Below, in pieces: positions 44,599 through 52,674 of a stretch of 64,000 nt of DNA. The translations under genes and the position numbers were made by a program. Positions within the stretch are counted from its first letter, which is position 1, and every line of letters starts with the position of its first letter. The stretch comes from Polyangiaceae bacterium. Its GTDB lineage: Bacteria; Myxococcota_A; Polyangia; Polyangiales; Polyangiaceae. A model generated the notes under the pieces. It saw only the letters and a program-made list of their open reading frames with translations, did no database searches and was not told the DNA's origin. The stretch spans positions 62,001 to 126,000 of the forward strand of contig JALHPN010000001.1 in the NCBI GenBank assembly GCA_022842465.1, read 5' to 3'.

Positions 44599-46050
44599 TC
44601 ATTCGCACGCGGGGCGCGGGTTCGAGCAGGCCCGGCCGACGAAGCGGGGGAGCGTCTGCGCGCAACCCGAGACGGCCTCGAAGGTGTTCGTCGGCTTGAA
44701 GTCGACGAGCTCCCCGTCGAAGCCCTGCGTCACGCCGTGCCCCGCGATGCTCGAGAAGGTCGTGTTCGTGATGAACGCGCTCGGCGGCTGGGCGGAGAAG
44801 ATGACGGCGCCCTCGTACTGGGCGATGTCACTGCACGTGAGGAGGATGCAGCCGCAGTCGCCGCCCGCGTAGGCGATCTTCACGTGGTCGAGGCGGTTGC
44901 CTGCGTCGGGCACGCCGCCGTACCAGAGGCCCATCCACGCACCGGGGGCGGGCGCATCCGAGACGGAGGTGAACACGATCGGCTTCGCCGCCGTTCCGAT
45001 CGCGCGGAGCGCGGCGGTCGAGGGCAAGAGGTTCGTGAAGTGCTGGATCTTGAGCGCGGCCCCCGGCATGAACTTCATCGTGACGCCCGGCTCGATCGTC
45101 ATCGTGACGAGCTTGCCGTCGGGCCGACCGCCGATGCGGAGGCTGTCTCCGTTCGACCGCCCGACGTGGTACGGGACACCTCGGTCGTGCACGGTGCCGT
45201 CCGCGAGGAGGCCCGAGCCCGCCGTCTTGCCGCCGGCGGGGTCGACCAGGATCTCGTCGACCTTGTTCCCCGTGTACGTGCCGGTCGGGAGCGTGTCGAA
45301 CGCGTGCTCCTCGATGACGAGCGGGTAGGGGAAGGCGTCGCTGCCGGAGCCGGTCACGACGAGGTCCTTCGAGCCGGCTGCGAACGTCGCGCCGCGCGTG
45401 AGCCAGACGCCGGTGCCGAGCGAGCCCTTCACCGTCACGTGGTCGGTGAAGAGGAGCGGATCGGCGCCGTCTTCACTGTCGCCGTAGGCCGCGATCGTCG
45501 CCGACTCCTGGAAGTCGCCTCCGCCGCCGTTCTCGAGCGTGACGTGCGCGAGCCGCGCGGTGCCTCCGGCGTGGACCGAGAGGCTCGACCAGCGGGCAGC
45601 GTCCTCGCCGACGATGCGGATCGGGCGCTTCGCGGTGCCCTCCGCGACGAACGAGCCGGTGTTCGGCGTCGTCGGGTACGCAACGTTCAGGTACTGGCCC
45701 GCCTTCACGCGCACCTCGCTGCACGGCGCGACGGTGAGCTTCGCGCCGCCGCGGACGTTCACCGTGCGCTCGACGATGTGGGGCCCCGTCTCGGCGGTCC
45801 ACACCTCGTCCCCCTTCACGTCCCCGGAGTGGACGGTGGGGCCGGTCGTCGTGGTCGGGCAGGACGGCTCGTCGTCCGGCGGATCGGTGGTGCCGGACGA
45901 GCCGGAGCTCGAGGAGCTCGAGGAGCTCGTGCCGCCGCTCGGCGCCCCGCCGCCGGGCGCCCCACCCGAGCCGTCCTCGCAGGCGACGGCCGCGACGGGG
46001 AGGGCGGCGAGGAGGGAGAGGACACGGAGACCCGAGAGAACGTTCTTCAT
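44599..46050 (-). CDS. Predicted lipoprotein with right-handed beta-helix-like domain
   Basis: The 483-residue protein has a signal and lipobox VAVAC (Cys24), then a Gly/Ser/Pro-rich linker (about 28-65). From about residue 75 it shows repeated short strands with turns, including IVERTVNVRGGAKLTVAPC, SSLSVHAGGTARLAHVTLEN and LDHVKIAYAGGDCGCILLT. This is typical of parallel beta-helix domains used for binding or cleaving polysaccharides. No lyase active site can be named. A hairpin (44471-44489) lies just downstream and probably ends this transcript. It belongs to the lipoprotein-rich block at 35.6-46.1 kb. Confidence 0.75.
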   Translation of the reverse strand: MKNVLSGLRVLSLLAALPVAAVACEDGSGGAPGGGAPSGGTSSSSSSSSGSSGTTDPPDDEPSCPTTTTGPTVHSGDVKGDEVWTAETGPHIVERTVNVRGGAKLTVAPCSEVRVKAGQYLNVAYPTTPNTGSFVAEGTAKRPIRIVGEDAARWSSLSVHAGGTARLAHVTLENGGGGDFQESATIAAYGDSEDGADPLLFTDHVTVKGSLGTGVWLTRGATFAAGSKDLVVTGSGSDAFPYPLVIEEHAFDTLPTGTYTGNKVDEILVDPAGGKTAGSGLLADGTVHDRGVPYHVGRSNGDSLRIGGRPDGKLVTMTIEPGVTMKFMPGAALKIQHFTNLLPSTAALRAIGTAAKPIVFTSVSDAPAPGAWMGLWYGGVPDAGNRLDHVKIAYAGGDCGCILLTCSDIAQYEGAVIFSAQPPSAFITNTTFSSIAGHGVTQGFDGELVDFKPTNTFEAVSGCAQTLPRFVGRACSNPRPACE

Positions 46051-46208
46051 GATGAATGCACCTTGCGACGTCCACGGCGGACGCGATCTTGAGAAGGTCT
46101 TCCTTCGACCCTCAGAACTCCTTAAGGCGCCCTCCCCCGGGGAATTCGCACGCCAAATCCCCGCCCGGCGTCACCCGTTCGGCGTACGTCCGCCCCCCCT
46201 CTCTCTCT

Positions 46209-46249
46209 CCCCGTGCCCGTGCCCGTGCCCGTGCCCGTGCCGTGCCCGA
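46209..46249. repeat. Hexanucleotide GTGCCC tandem repeat
   Basis: About five copies of CCGTGC/GTGCCC, ending with one shortened unit, lie 10 bases downstream of the YbhN-type stop and follow a CT-dinucleotide run (about 46197-46208). It lies between genes. Length variation among strains would be expected. Confidence 0.75.
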
Positions 46250-46258
46250 AATCTCCGG

Positions 46259-47257
46259 CTACGACGCGTCGCCCGGCCCCGCCCCGAGCACCTTCGCGAG
46301 CCGCGCGCGCTCGAAGAGCAGGATCACCGGGATCGACAGCGCCAGCGGCAGGATCAGATAGAACAGCCGGAACACGATCACCGCCGCCAGCACCTCGAGC
46401 TTCGGGATGTCGGGTAGCGCCGCCACGAACAGCACCTCGATGACGCCGAGCCCCCCCGGCGCCTGCGAGATCAACGCCGCCGAGAACGTCGCGACGAAGA
46501 TCCCGAGCACCACGAAGTACCCGGGGTTGCCCTTCTCGGGGAGCGCCGCGTAGATGATCGCCGCCGCGCCCATGATCTCGAGCGGCCCCGCCACGAGCTG
46601 CCTCGCCGCGATCCGCAGCTTCGGGTACTCGAGCTTGAACGACCGCACGACGAGCGGCTTCGAGTGCCGCGCCGACCCCAGCATGTAGGCGCTCACGAGC
46701 GTGAGGCAGGCGATCCCGATCGCGCGCGCCATCCACACCGGCAGGCGGAGGAGATGGCTGATGAGCTCTGGCTCGAACGTGAACACCACCCCGCCCGTCG
46801 CGAGCATCCCGAACACGAACGTGAGCGAGCAGAACGCGACGAGCACGGCGATCTCGGGCGCCGTCAGGCCCTTCGTCGAATAGGCCCGGTACCGCACCAT
46901 CGCGCCCGAGAAGACGGACGCCCCGATGTTGTGCGAGAGCGCGTAGGTCGTGAACGAGACGAGCGAGATGAAGCCCCACCCCAGCTTGTGCCCGAGGTGC
47001 TGGAGCGCGATGCGGTCGTACCAGGCGAGCGCCCAGTACGCCGCCAGCGTCGCGAGGCCCGCAAGCACGTACCGGTGCGCGGGGATCGTCACGAGCGTCC
47101 CCCACAGATCACGCACCGAGCTCCCGTGAAGCTCTTTGTAGAGGAGCCAGAACGAGACCCCGACGGCGACGAGGCCGACGACCGGCCAGACGTAGTCGAG
47201 CTTGTTCCGCTTCGGACCGCTCGCGCGGGTTCCTGCTTCGGCCGATGCGGTCGTCAT
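46259..47257 (-). CDS. YbhN-type integral membrane protein (LPG synthase transmembrane family)
   Basis: The 332-residue protein has about eight hydrophobic helices, for example YVWPVVGLVAVGVSFWLLY and YVLAGLATLAAYWALAWY. The family marker APGGLGVIE sits near residue 280, and SHNIGASVFSGAMVRYRAYS lies near 105. These features fit the UPF0104/lysylphosphatidylglycerol synthase transmembrane family. In related proteins this part acts as a lipid flippase or transporter. The catalytic aminoacyl transferase domain of MprF is absent, so a synthase role is unlikely. The start ATG at 47257 is clear. The gap downstream (46051-46258) contains a hexanucleotide repeat. Confidence 0.85.
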   Translation of the reverse strand: MTTASAEAGTRASGPKRNKLDYVWPVVGLVAVGVSFWLLYKELHGSSVRDLWGTLVTIPAHRYVLAGLATLAAYWALAWYDRIALQHLGHKLGWGFISLVSFTTYALSHNIGASVFSGAMVRYRAYSTKGLTAPEIAVLVAFCSLTFVFGMLATGGVVFTFEPELISHLLRLPVWMARAIGIACLTLVSAYMLGSARHSKPLVVRSFKLEYPKLRIAARQLVAGPLEIMGAAAIIYAALPEKGNPGYFVVLGIFVATFSAALISQAPGGLGVIEVLFVAALPDIPKLEVLAAVIVFRLFYLILPLALSIPVILLFERARLAKVLGAGPGDAS

Positions 47258-47371
47258 GAGGTCAGGCGACCTCTGACGTAGGCGAGGGTAGACCGGATGG
47301 CAAGCGCCAGCGGGACTGCCCTACCCATGAACCCCTGTTCAAGCGAGCGCGTTCTGTGGTCAAACGCGGCC

Positions 47372-48190
47372 ATGCGGGACCAACGTCGCGGGAGGCGCGC
47401 TCTCCTCCTCACCACCCTCGCCCTCACCGGCTGCATGACGACGCAGCAGGATCACCAGGCGCTCGAGTCGCGCACCGCGAAGCTCGAGACCTCGCTCGCC
47501 GACGAGTCGCGCAAGAACGAGGCGCTAAGGCAGGAGCTCGAGGCCACGCGCCAGCGCCTCGACAACGCCCTCCGCGCCAGCGCCGACTCGAACCTCGACG
47601 TCGTCTCGTCGAAGCAGCGCTTGAACGAGCTCGCCGGTCGCATCGACGAGGCGCAGCACGGGCTCGAGGAGGTCCGCCGCGAGGTCACGCAGTCGCGCAC
47701 CGAGATCTACGCGCGGCTCGATGATCTCAAGCGGGGAGCGCCCGCGTCGCCGTCGCCCGTTGCCGTGTCCCCCGTCCCGGTTCCAGCCGAGAAGGCGACG
47801 CACCTCGCGCAGCTGAAGGACGGCTTCACGAAGAAGGACTGGCCCCTCGTCCGCGCGCTCGCGACCGAGTACGTCAACCGCTACCCGACGGACGAGAAGA
47901 CCGACGAGGCGCTCTGGATGATGGGCGAGGCGGACAACGCGGACGGGCGGCCGACGTCGGCGCTCGCGAGCTACAACCGCCTCCTCAAGCTCTTCCCCCG
48001 CACGAAGCTGCTCGACAAGACGCTCTTCGGGATGGGCGAGGCCTACATGTCCATGAAGGACTGCGCGAACGCGAAGCTCGCGTACGAGGCCGTCGAGAAG
48101 CGGTTCCCGAAGGAGAAGCTCGGTGAGTCGTCGAGGGCGCGGCTCGCGGCGATCGCGAAGAAGGAGCCGGGCATGTGCCGCGCCGACTGA
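47372..48190 (+). CDS. CpoB/YbgF-like coiled-coil and TPR lipoprotein
   Basis: The 272-residue protein has a signal and lipobox ALTGC (Cys21). A long coiled coil follows over about residues 25-125, with heptad-like segments such as TAKLETSLADESRKNEALRQ. The C-terminal half contains TPR helices (ALWMMGEADNADGRPTSALA, KTLFGMGEAYMSMKDCANAK). This is the architecture of CpoB/YbgF, which in Escherichia coli links the Tol-Pal machinery to cell-wall synthesis, but tol and pal genes are not adjacent. It is the first gene of a plus-strand unit, 114 bases after the start of the divergent YbhN-type gene, and its stop lies 6 bases from the convergent kinase gene's stop. Confidence 0.78.
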   Translation: MRDQRRGRRALLLTTLALTGCMTTQQDHQALESRTAKLETSLADESRKNEALRQELEATRQRLDNALRASADSNLDVVSSKQRLNELAGRIDEAQHGLEEVRREVTQSRTEIYARLDDLKRGAPASPSPVAVSPVPVPAEKATHLAQLKDGFTKKDWPLVRALATEYVNRYPTDEKTDEALWMMGEADNADGRPTSALASYNRLLKLFPRTKLLDKTLFGMGEAYMSMKDCANAKLAYEAVEKRFPKEKLGESSRARLAAIAKKEPGMCRAD

Positions 48191-48196
48191 GCTCGG

Positions 48197-51028
48197 CTAC
48201 TCGTCCGACGTCCCTTCGCGCTCGTGGAGCTGCGCCCGCGTGCGACCACGCGGCCGGTGCTTGATCGCCGGCTCGGGGGAGACGCCCAGCCGACCGAGCA
48301 TGCGCTTCGCCTCGGCGGAGTCGGGGTGGTTCGCGAGCCACTCCTCCAGCACCGAACGCGCCTCGCGCTTGCGGTTCGAAGCCTCGAGCGTCGCGGCCAG
48401 GAAGAGCCGCGGCTCCGCGCTCGCGTCGTGCACGGCCCAGGACTCGGCCGCGCGACGCGCCTCGCGGAGCTCCCCCGCGTGGAGCGCGGAGGTCGCCCAG
48501 GCCTTCAGCGCCTGCCCGTCGCTCGGGCGCGCGCGCGCATCGGACCGCGCCTGCGCGAGCTTGGTGCGGGCCGTCTCCTTGCCGCTCTCCGTCGTCGCCG
48601 AAGCGCGCACGAGCAGCGAGCTCGGCGAAGGCTCGCGTGACGCCTCGCGCACGGGCTCGCGCACCGTCTCGCGCGCGGGCTTTTGCTCCGCGGGCATCAC
48701 CTTGGCCGGGCGCGCCTCCTTCGGCGTGACGGGCACGAGGGCGGCGGTCACCGTCGTCTCCGACGTCGGCGGCGGCGGCGGCGTGACGGACACGACCTCG
48801 GGCTCCGCCGCCTCCGCGGGCGCGGGCTCGGGCGCGGTCTCGGTCTCGGCCGCGGGGAGCGACGAGACGTCCATCGTCGCGACCGCCGCGGGCTGCGCCG
48901 CCGTGAGACGCGCTTTCACGAACGACGGGGTCCAGGACGGCACGTCGAACGAGCGCCCCTGGAGGCCGGCGAGCGCGAGCACGGTGATCGACGCGCCCAT
49001 GAGCGTCGAGGCGAAGAGGCGCGCGCGTCCGCGTCGCCGGTCGGGGGCGGTGCGCGCTTCTTCCAGCGCCTCGCGCATCTCCTTCGCGGTCGCGAAGCGG
49101 GCGTCCTTGCTCTTCGCGAGCGCCTTCATCACGACCGCCTCGAGCTCGCCCGGGATCACCGAAGTCGGCGCGCGATGCGTCGGGCGCTCCGGCTCCTCGC
49201 GGAGCTGCTTGCCCATCACGACGACGGGCGAGCCCTCGAAGGGGCGCGAGCCCGTGACGAGCTCGTAGAGCACGCAGCCGAGGGCGTACACGTCGCAGCG
49301 CGCGTCGACCGCCTCGCCGGCGACTTGCTCGGGCGCCATGTACTCGGGCGTGCCGAAGACGGCGAAGCCCTTCTGCCGCTTCTCGTCCCCCGCCGTGTCG
49401 GCGAGCGCCATCGCGACGCCGAAGTCGAGGAGCTTGAGCTCGCCGTCGTCGGTGAGAAAGAGATTCTGGGGCTTGAGATCCCGGTGCACGAGGCCTGCGC
49501 CGTGCGCCGCCTCGAGGGCGTACGTCGCCTGGATCGCGAGCCGCACGGACTCGCGCCAGCCGAGGCCCTTCTCGGCGTGCTCGTCGAGCGTCTTGCCCGA
49601 GAGGAGCTCCATCGCGAGGAACACGCGTCCGTCCTGGGATTTTCCGAAGTCGTGGAGCTGCACGAGGTTCGGGTGGGAGAGCTTGGCGATCGCGCGCGCT
49701 TCGCGGCGGAAGCGCTCGACCGCGTCGTGCGCGGCGGCGTGGGCGGTCGAGAGCACCTTCACGGCGTAGCGCCGGCCGAGCTCGATGTGCTCGGCCTTGA
49801 AGACCTCGCCGCTCGCGCCCTCGCCGATCTTCTCGAGCAGCCGGTACGGCGTGCCGGCGAGGATCGACGGATCCTGCGTCATGCGCTCGGCGGCCGCCTC
49901 CATCACCGCGCTCGCGGGCGGCGTCTCGTCGCCGTGGGTGCTCCGCGAGAGCTCGCGCGCCTGCTTGAGGAGCTTCGCGAACTCGGCGCGGGAGCGCGCC
50001 GGCTCGTGCGGCCAGAGCGTCTTCATCAGGGACGCGATCCGTGCGCGCACGCTGCGCTCGCCGTTCTTGCCGGCGGGGGCCTGGGCGAGGACGCGCGCGA
50101 TGTCGGTCGACGCCTGCGACGCGCTCACGTAGCGCTCGTCGGGGTCGTTCGAGCACAGCTTCTGGATGATCTCGTCGAGCTCGCGCGGGATGCCGCGGAT
50201 CTTCGCGAGCTCGGGGATCGGGAAGCGCCCGGCGGCGACCTCCTCGAGGTGCTTCTGAGCGTCGCCCTGGAGGAGGCGCTTTCCGGCGCAGAGCTCCCAG
50301 AGCATCACGCCCATCGCGTACACGTCGATGCGCCCGTCTCCGACCTGTTGGCGCGCGACCTCGGGCGCGACGTAGCCGGGCTTCGCGAAGACGACGCCCG
50401 CGACGGTGTGGCACCGGCGGTTGTGGCCGCGCGCGGTGCCGAAGTCGATGAGCTTGAGCTCGCCCGCGTAGCCGACCATCACGTTCTGCGGGGAGAGGTC
50501 GCGGTGGACGATGCCGAGCGGGGTCCCGTCGGCGCCGGCGCGCTCGTGGACGTGGGCGAGCGCCTGGCCCATCTCCATGGCGACGGCGGCGGCCTCGGGC
50601 CAGCCGATGCGGGCGCCCATCTGGACCGCCCGGTGGCGGACGTCGGCGAGCGAGCGTCCTTCGACGTACTCGACGACCGTGTACGGCTCGCCGTTCTCGT
50701 CCGTCGAGGCCTCGAGGATGTGGGCGACGCCGGGGTGGTTCAGCTGCGACTGGACGCGGGCCTCGTCGAGGAAGCGCGCGAGGAACGAGCCGTCGTGGAT
50801 GTGGTCCCGCCGGACGGTCTTCACGACGATGGGGCGCTCGGCGCCCTCGATGCCCGTCGTCGCCGCGAGGTAGACGTCGCCCATCCCGCCGCGCGCGAGG
50901 AGCTTCAGGAGGAGCAGTCGTCCGAAGACGCGCGGCAGCGGGATGCTGACGACGCCGGAGGAGAACCCGGACCCCTCCGAGGCGGGCGCGCGGTCGTCCT
51001 TCCCGATCTCGGCCGGAGCTTCGCTCAT
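48197..51028 (-). CDS. Membrane protein with two complete Ser/Thr kinase domains
   Basis: Two Hanks-type kinase domains lie in tandem. The first (about 30-315) has GGMGDVYLA, Lys70, HRDLSPQNV (175-183), DFG at 196-198 and YVAPEV. The second (about 392-660) has GEGASGEVFKA, Lys424, HRDLKPQN (515-522), DFG at 535-537 and YMAPEQ. Both keep all catalytic residues, so both may be active. A single hydrophobic segment near 690-710 then separates the kinases from an Ala/Pro-rich tail ending in a TPR-like helical part. This suggests cytosolic kinases and a periplasmic tail. The ATG at 51028 is preceded by AGAGGG. Double-kinase proteins are rare and worth attention. Confidence 0.92.
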   Translation of the reverse strand: MSEAPAEIGKDDRAPASEGSGFSSGVVSIPLPRVFGRLLLLKLLARGGMGDVYLAATTGIEGAERPIVVKTVRRDHIHDGSFLARFLDEARVQSQLNHPGVAHILEASTDENGEPYTVVEYVEGRSLADVRHRAVQMGARIGWPEAAAVAMEMGQALAHVHERAGADGTPLGIVHRDLSPQNVMVGYAGELKLIDFGTARGHNRRCHTVAGVVFAKPGYVAPEVARQQVGDGRIDVYAMGVMLWELCAGKRLLQGDAQKHLEEVAAGRFPIPELAKIRGIPRELDEIIQKLCSNDPDERYVSASQASTDIARVLAQAPAGKNGERSVRARIASLMKTLWPHEPARSRAEFAKLLKQARELSRSTHGDETPPASAVMEAAAERMTQDPSILAGTPYRLLEKIGEGASGEVFKAEHIELGRRYAVKVLSTAHAAAHDAVERFRREARAIAKLSHPNLVQLHDFGKSQDGRVFLAMELLSGKTLDEHAEKGLGWRESVRLAIQATYALEAAHGAGLVHRDLKPQNLFLTDDGELKLLDFGVAMALADTAGDEKRQKGFAVFGTPEYMAPEQVAGEAVDARCDVYALGCVLYELVTGSRPFEGSPVVVMGKQLREEPERPTHRAPTSVIPGELEAVVMKALAKSKDARFATAKEMREALEEARTAPDRRRGRARLFASTLMGASITVLALAGLQGRSFDVPSWTPSFVKARLTAAQPAAVATMDVSSLPAAETETAPEPAPAEAAEPEVVSVTPPPPPTSETTVTAALVPVTPKEARPAKVMPAEQKPARETVREPVREASREPSPSSLLVRASATTESGKETARTKLAQARSDARARPSDGQALKAWATSALHAGELREARRAAESWAVHDASAEPRLFLAATLEASNRKREARSVLEEWLANHPDSAEAKRMLGRLGVSPEPAIKHRPRGRTRAQLHEREGTSDE

Positions 51029-51067
51029 GCCCTCTGGATAGGGAGCGGCGGCCCGGGGGGCCAAGTT

Positions 51068-51799
51068 TCAGGCGCGGCCCGGGCGGTCCGGCAGGACCAC
51101 GGGGAACATGAGGTCCCGGACGAGGCGCGCGCCGACCTCCTCCCCGAAGGCTCGTGCGAGCACGGAGCTCACCCGGACGTCCCGGCGGTGGGCGTCCATG
51201 TTCCGGCGGAACCCCTCCGTCGCGGCTCCGGCGAACCTCGGCTGCGGGGGGCCGGACGCGAACCGGACGAAGGCGCCCGCGAGCGCGCGGAGCACGGTCG
51301 GGACGGTCTCGGCGCTCGCGGGGTCGTCCGTCGCCACGCGCGCGTGGACGTGGTGGGGCGTGAAGAGCTCCGCGTACGGCGACTCGACGGGGCCGGCGTC
51401 GGGCAGCGCGGCGCCGATCGCGCGGATGCGCGCCATCTCGGCGAGCTGGCGCTCGTGCTCCCGGGTCGTCTCGGGCAGGGTCGGGGAGAGATTCGCCGCG
51501 ACGAGGACACCCGCGGCGCCGAGCGCGACGAGATCGATCCCGAGCACGGGCGCGCCGCGATCGGGCTCGCACGCCCAGACGAGGTTCGCGATCGCGAGGT
51601 CCCGCCCGCGGAGCACGACGGATCGTCCCCACGACGCGGCCGACCGGAACGTTCGCGCTTCGAGCGCGATCGGAGCGCCACGGAGGTCTCCCTCGTGCCG
51701 CTCGTCCGCGAGCGCGATCGCGCCGAGGGCCGCGACGAGACGGGCCTCGATCTCCGCCGCGATCGCGGCGACGTCGAGACGGGACCTCGGCGCCGTCAG
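51068..51799 (-). CDS. Unknown protein, probably initiated at CTG
   Basis: The frame runs for 243 residues, and its third-codon-position bias continues all the way to its 5' end. No ATG, GTG or TTG occurs between the in-frame stop upstream (near 51827) and a GTG at 51616, 61 codons downstream of the CTG. The CTG at 51799-51797 overlaps the previous stop as CTGA, exactly where an ATGA-type overlap would be expected. The GTG start would discard a coding-like head (LTAPRSRLDVAAIAAEIEAR). The protein is helical with motif LFTPHHVHARVATDD and has no signal or membrane helix. I do not recognise the family. It seems to function with the 229-residue protein encoded just upstream. Confidence 0.65.
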   Translation of the reverse strand: MTAPRSRLDVAAIAAEIEARLVAALGAIALADERHEGDLRGAPIALEARTFRSAASWGRSVVLRGRDLAIANLVWACEPDRGAPVLGIDLVALGAAGVLVAANLSPTLPETTREHERQLAEMARIRAIGAALPDAGPVESPYAELFTPHHVHARVATDDPASAETVPTVLRALAGAFVRFASGPPQPRFAGAATEGFRRNMDAHRRDVRVSSVLARAFGEEVGARLVRDLMFPVVLPDRPGRA

Positions 51800-52485
51800 G
51801 GGACCCGCCGCGCCGTCTCGAGCATGTCACGGGTCGGGCCCCAGGACTCGCGGTCGAGGCGCGCCTCGAGCGCGCGCGAGACCGCGTCGAGGGACGTGTC
51901 CACGTCTTCGTGGAGCCCGATCCGGACGGACGCGTCCGCGCGCACGGACCTCCGCCACGCGACATGGGCCACGAAGTGCTTCGCGTCGCGGATCGCGAGC
52001 GCGTCGGCGAGAAACGAGAGGAGGACGCGCGCGCGCAGGATCCGTTCGACGCTCGCGCTCTGGCGCTCGACGTCGGCGGCTGGGCCGGCCGTGTGATGCA
52101 GCGAGGCCATCGACGTCTCGAGGAGCGCGGCGGCGGCCGAGGCGAACGGGAGACCCGTCCCCAGGACCACCACCCGGAGCCGCGCGAAGTTCTCCTCGAG
52201 ATGCCACGAGCACATGCCGCGCGCGACGAGGAGATCTCGGAGCCAGCGCGCGTAGCGGATCATCACTGCCGGCGAGCTCTGGTGGAGCGCCTGCGCGAGG
52301 TACGAGGCGTGGAAGTCGCCGTCGTCGTTCGCGTGACGCCGGCCGCGGGCCGCGAAGCGCGTCTCCCAGAAGGGATCGTCCTGGTACATCTCGCGGATGA
52401 CCCGGGCGGAGAGCGGGCGGAGGGCCGCCTCCACAGGATCGCCGTCCGCACGCGCGGCGGCGCCGTACGGCGCGTGCAACGACAT
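51796..52485 (-). CDS. Unknown helical protein, upstream partner of the CTG-start gene
   Basis: The 229-residue protein is predicted helical and soluble. It has His/Trp-rich patches (GRRHANDDGDFHASYLAQAL, SWHLEENFARLRVVVLGTGL), no signal peptide and no familiar motif. The strong G/C third-position bias supports coding. Its stop is embedded in the CTGA overlap with the next gene, so the two proteins are probably made together and may interact. The pattern of His, Asp and Glu residues could hint at a metal-binding helical bundle; this is speculation. Confidence 0.65.
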   Translation of the reverse strand: MSLHAPYGAAARADGDPVEAALRPLSARVIREMYQDDPFWETRFAARGRRHANDDGDFHASYLAQALHQSSPAVMIRYARWLRDLLVARGMCSWHLEENFARLRVVVLGTGLPFASAAAALLETSMASLHHTAGPAADVERQSASVERILRARVLLSFLADALAIRDAKHFVAHVAWRRSVRADASVRIGLHEDVDTSLDAVSRALEARLDRESWGPTRDMLETARRVP

Positions 52486-52674
52486 GGGCGAACGCTAGCG
52501 CGCGGGAGACTGCTTTGCCTGAGGCGACGGGCCCCGGCGACGCGCGGTGATCGAACCCTTCATCGTGGATCGCGGCGGCGGGGCGTCGCGCGTCGGTCTC
52601 GGCGGGTAGGGGGGTGAGGTGGCCCCGAAATACGCAGGAAAAGCAGCGGCACGCCCTGTGTAGGTGTAGGTAGC

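Noticed and set aside
46197-46249. Possible phage or transposon end at the CT and GTGCCC repeats
   Set aside because: No inverted repeats, target duplication or transposase is nearby; it is a simple microsatellite.
47985-51965. Open frame of 1326 codons on the minus strand, out of frame with the kinase gene
   Set aside because: The product is an Arg/Pro-rich shadow, while the kinase frame has clear conserved domains in the same place.
48683-52096. Long open frame of 1137 codons on the plus strand
   Set aside because: It runs antisense to the double-kinase gene and its product is a low-complexity Arg/Glu/Ala mix. High GC content lets such shadow frames stay open.
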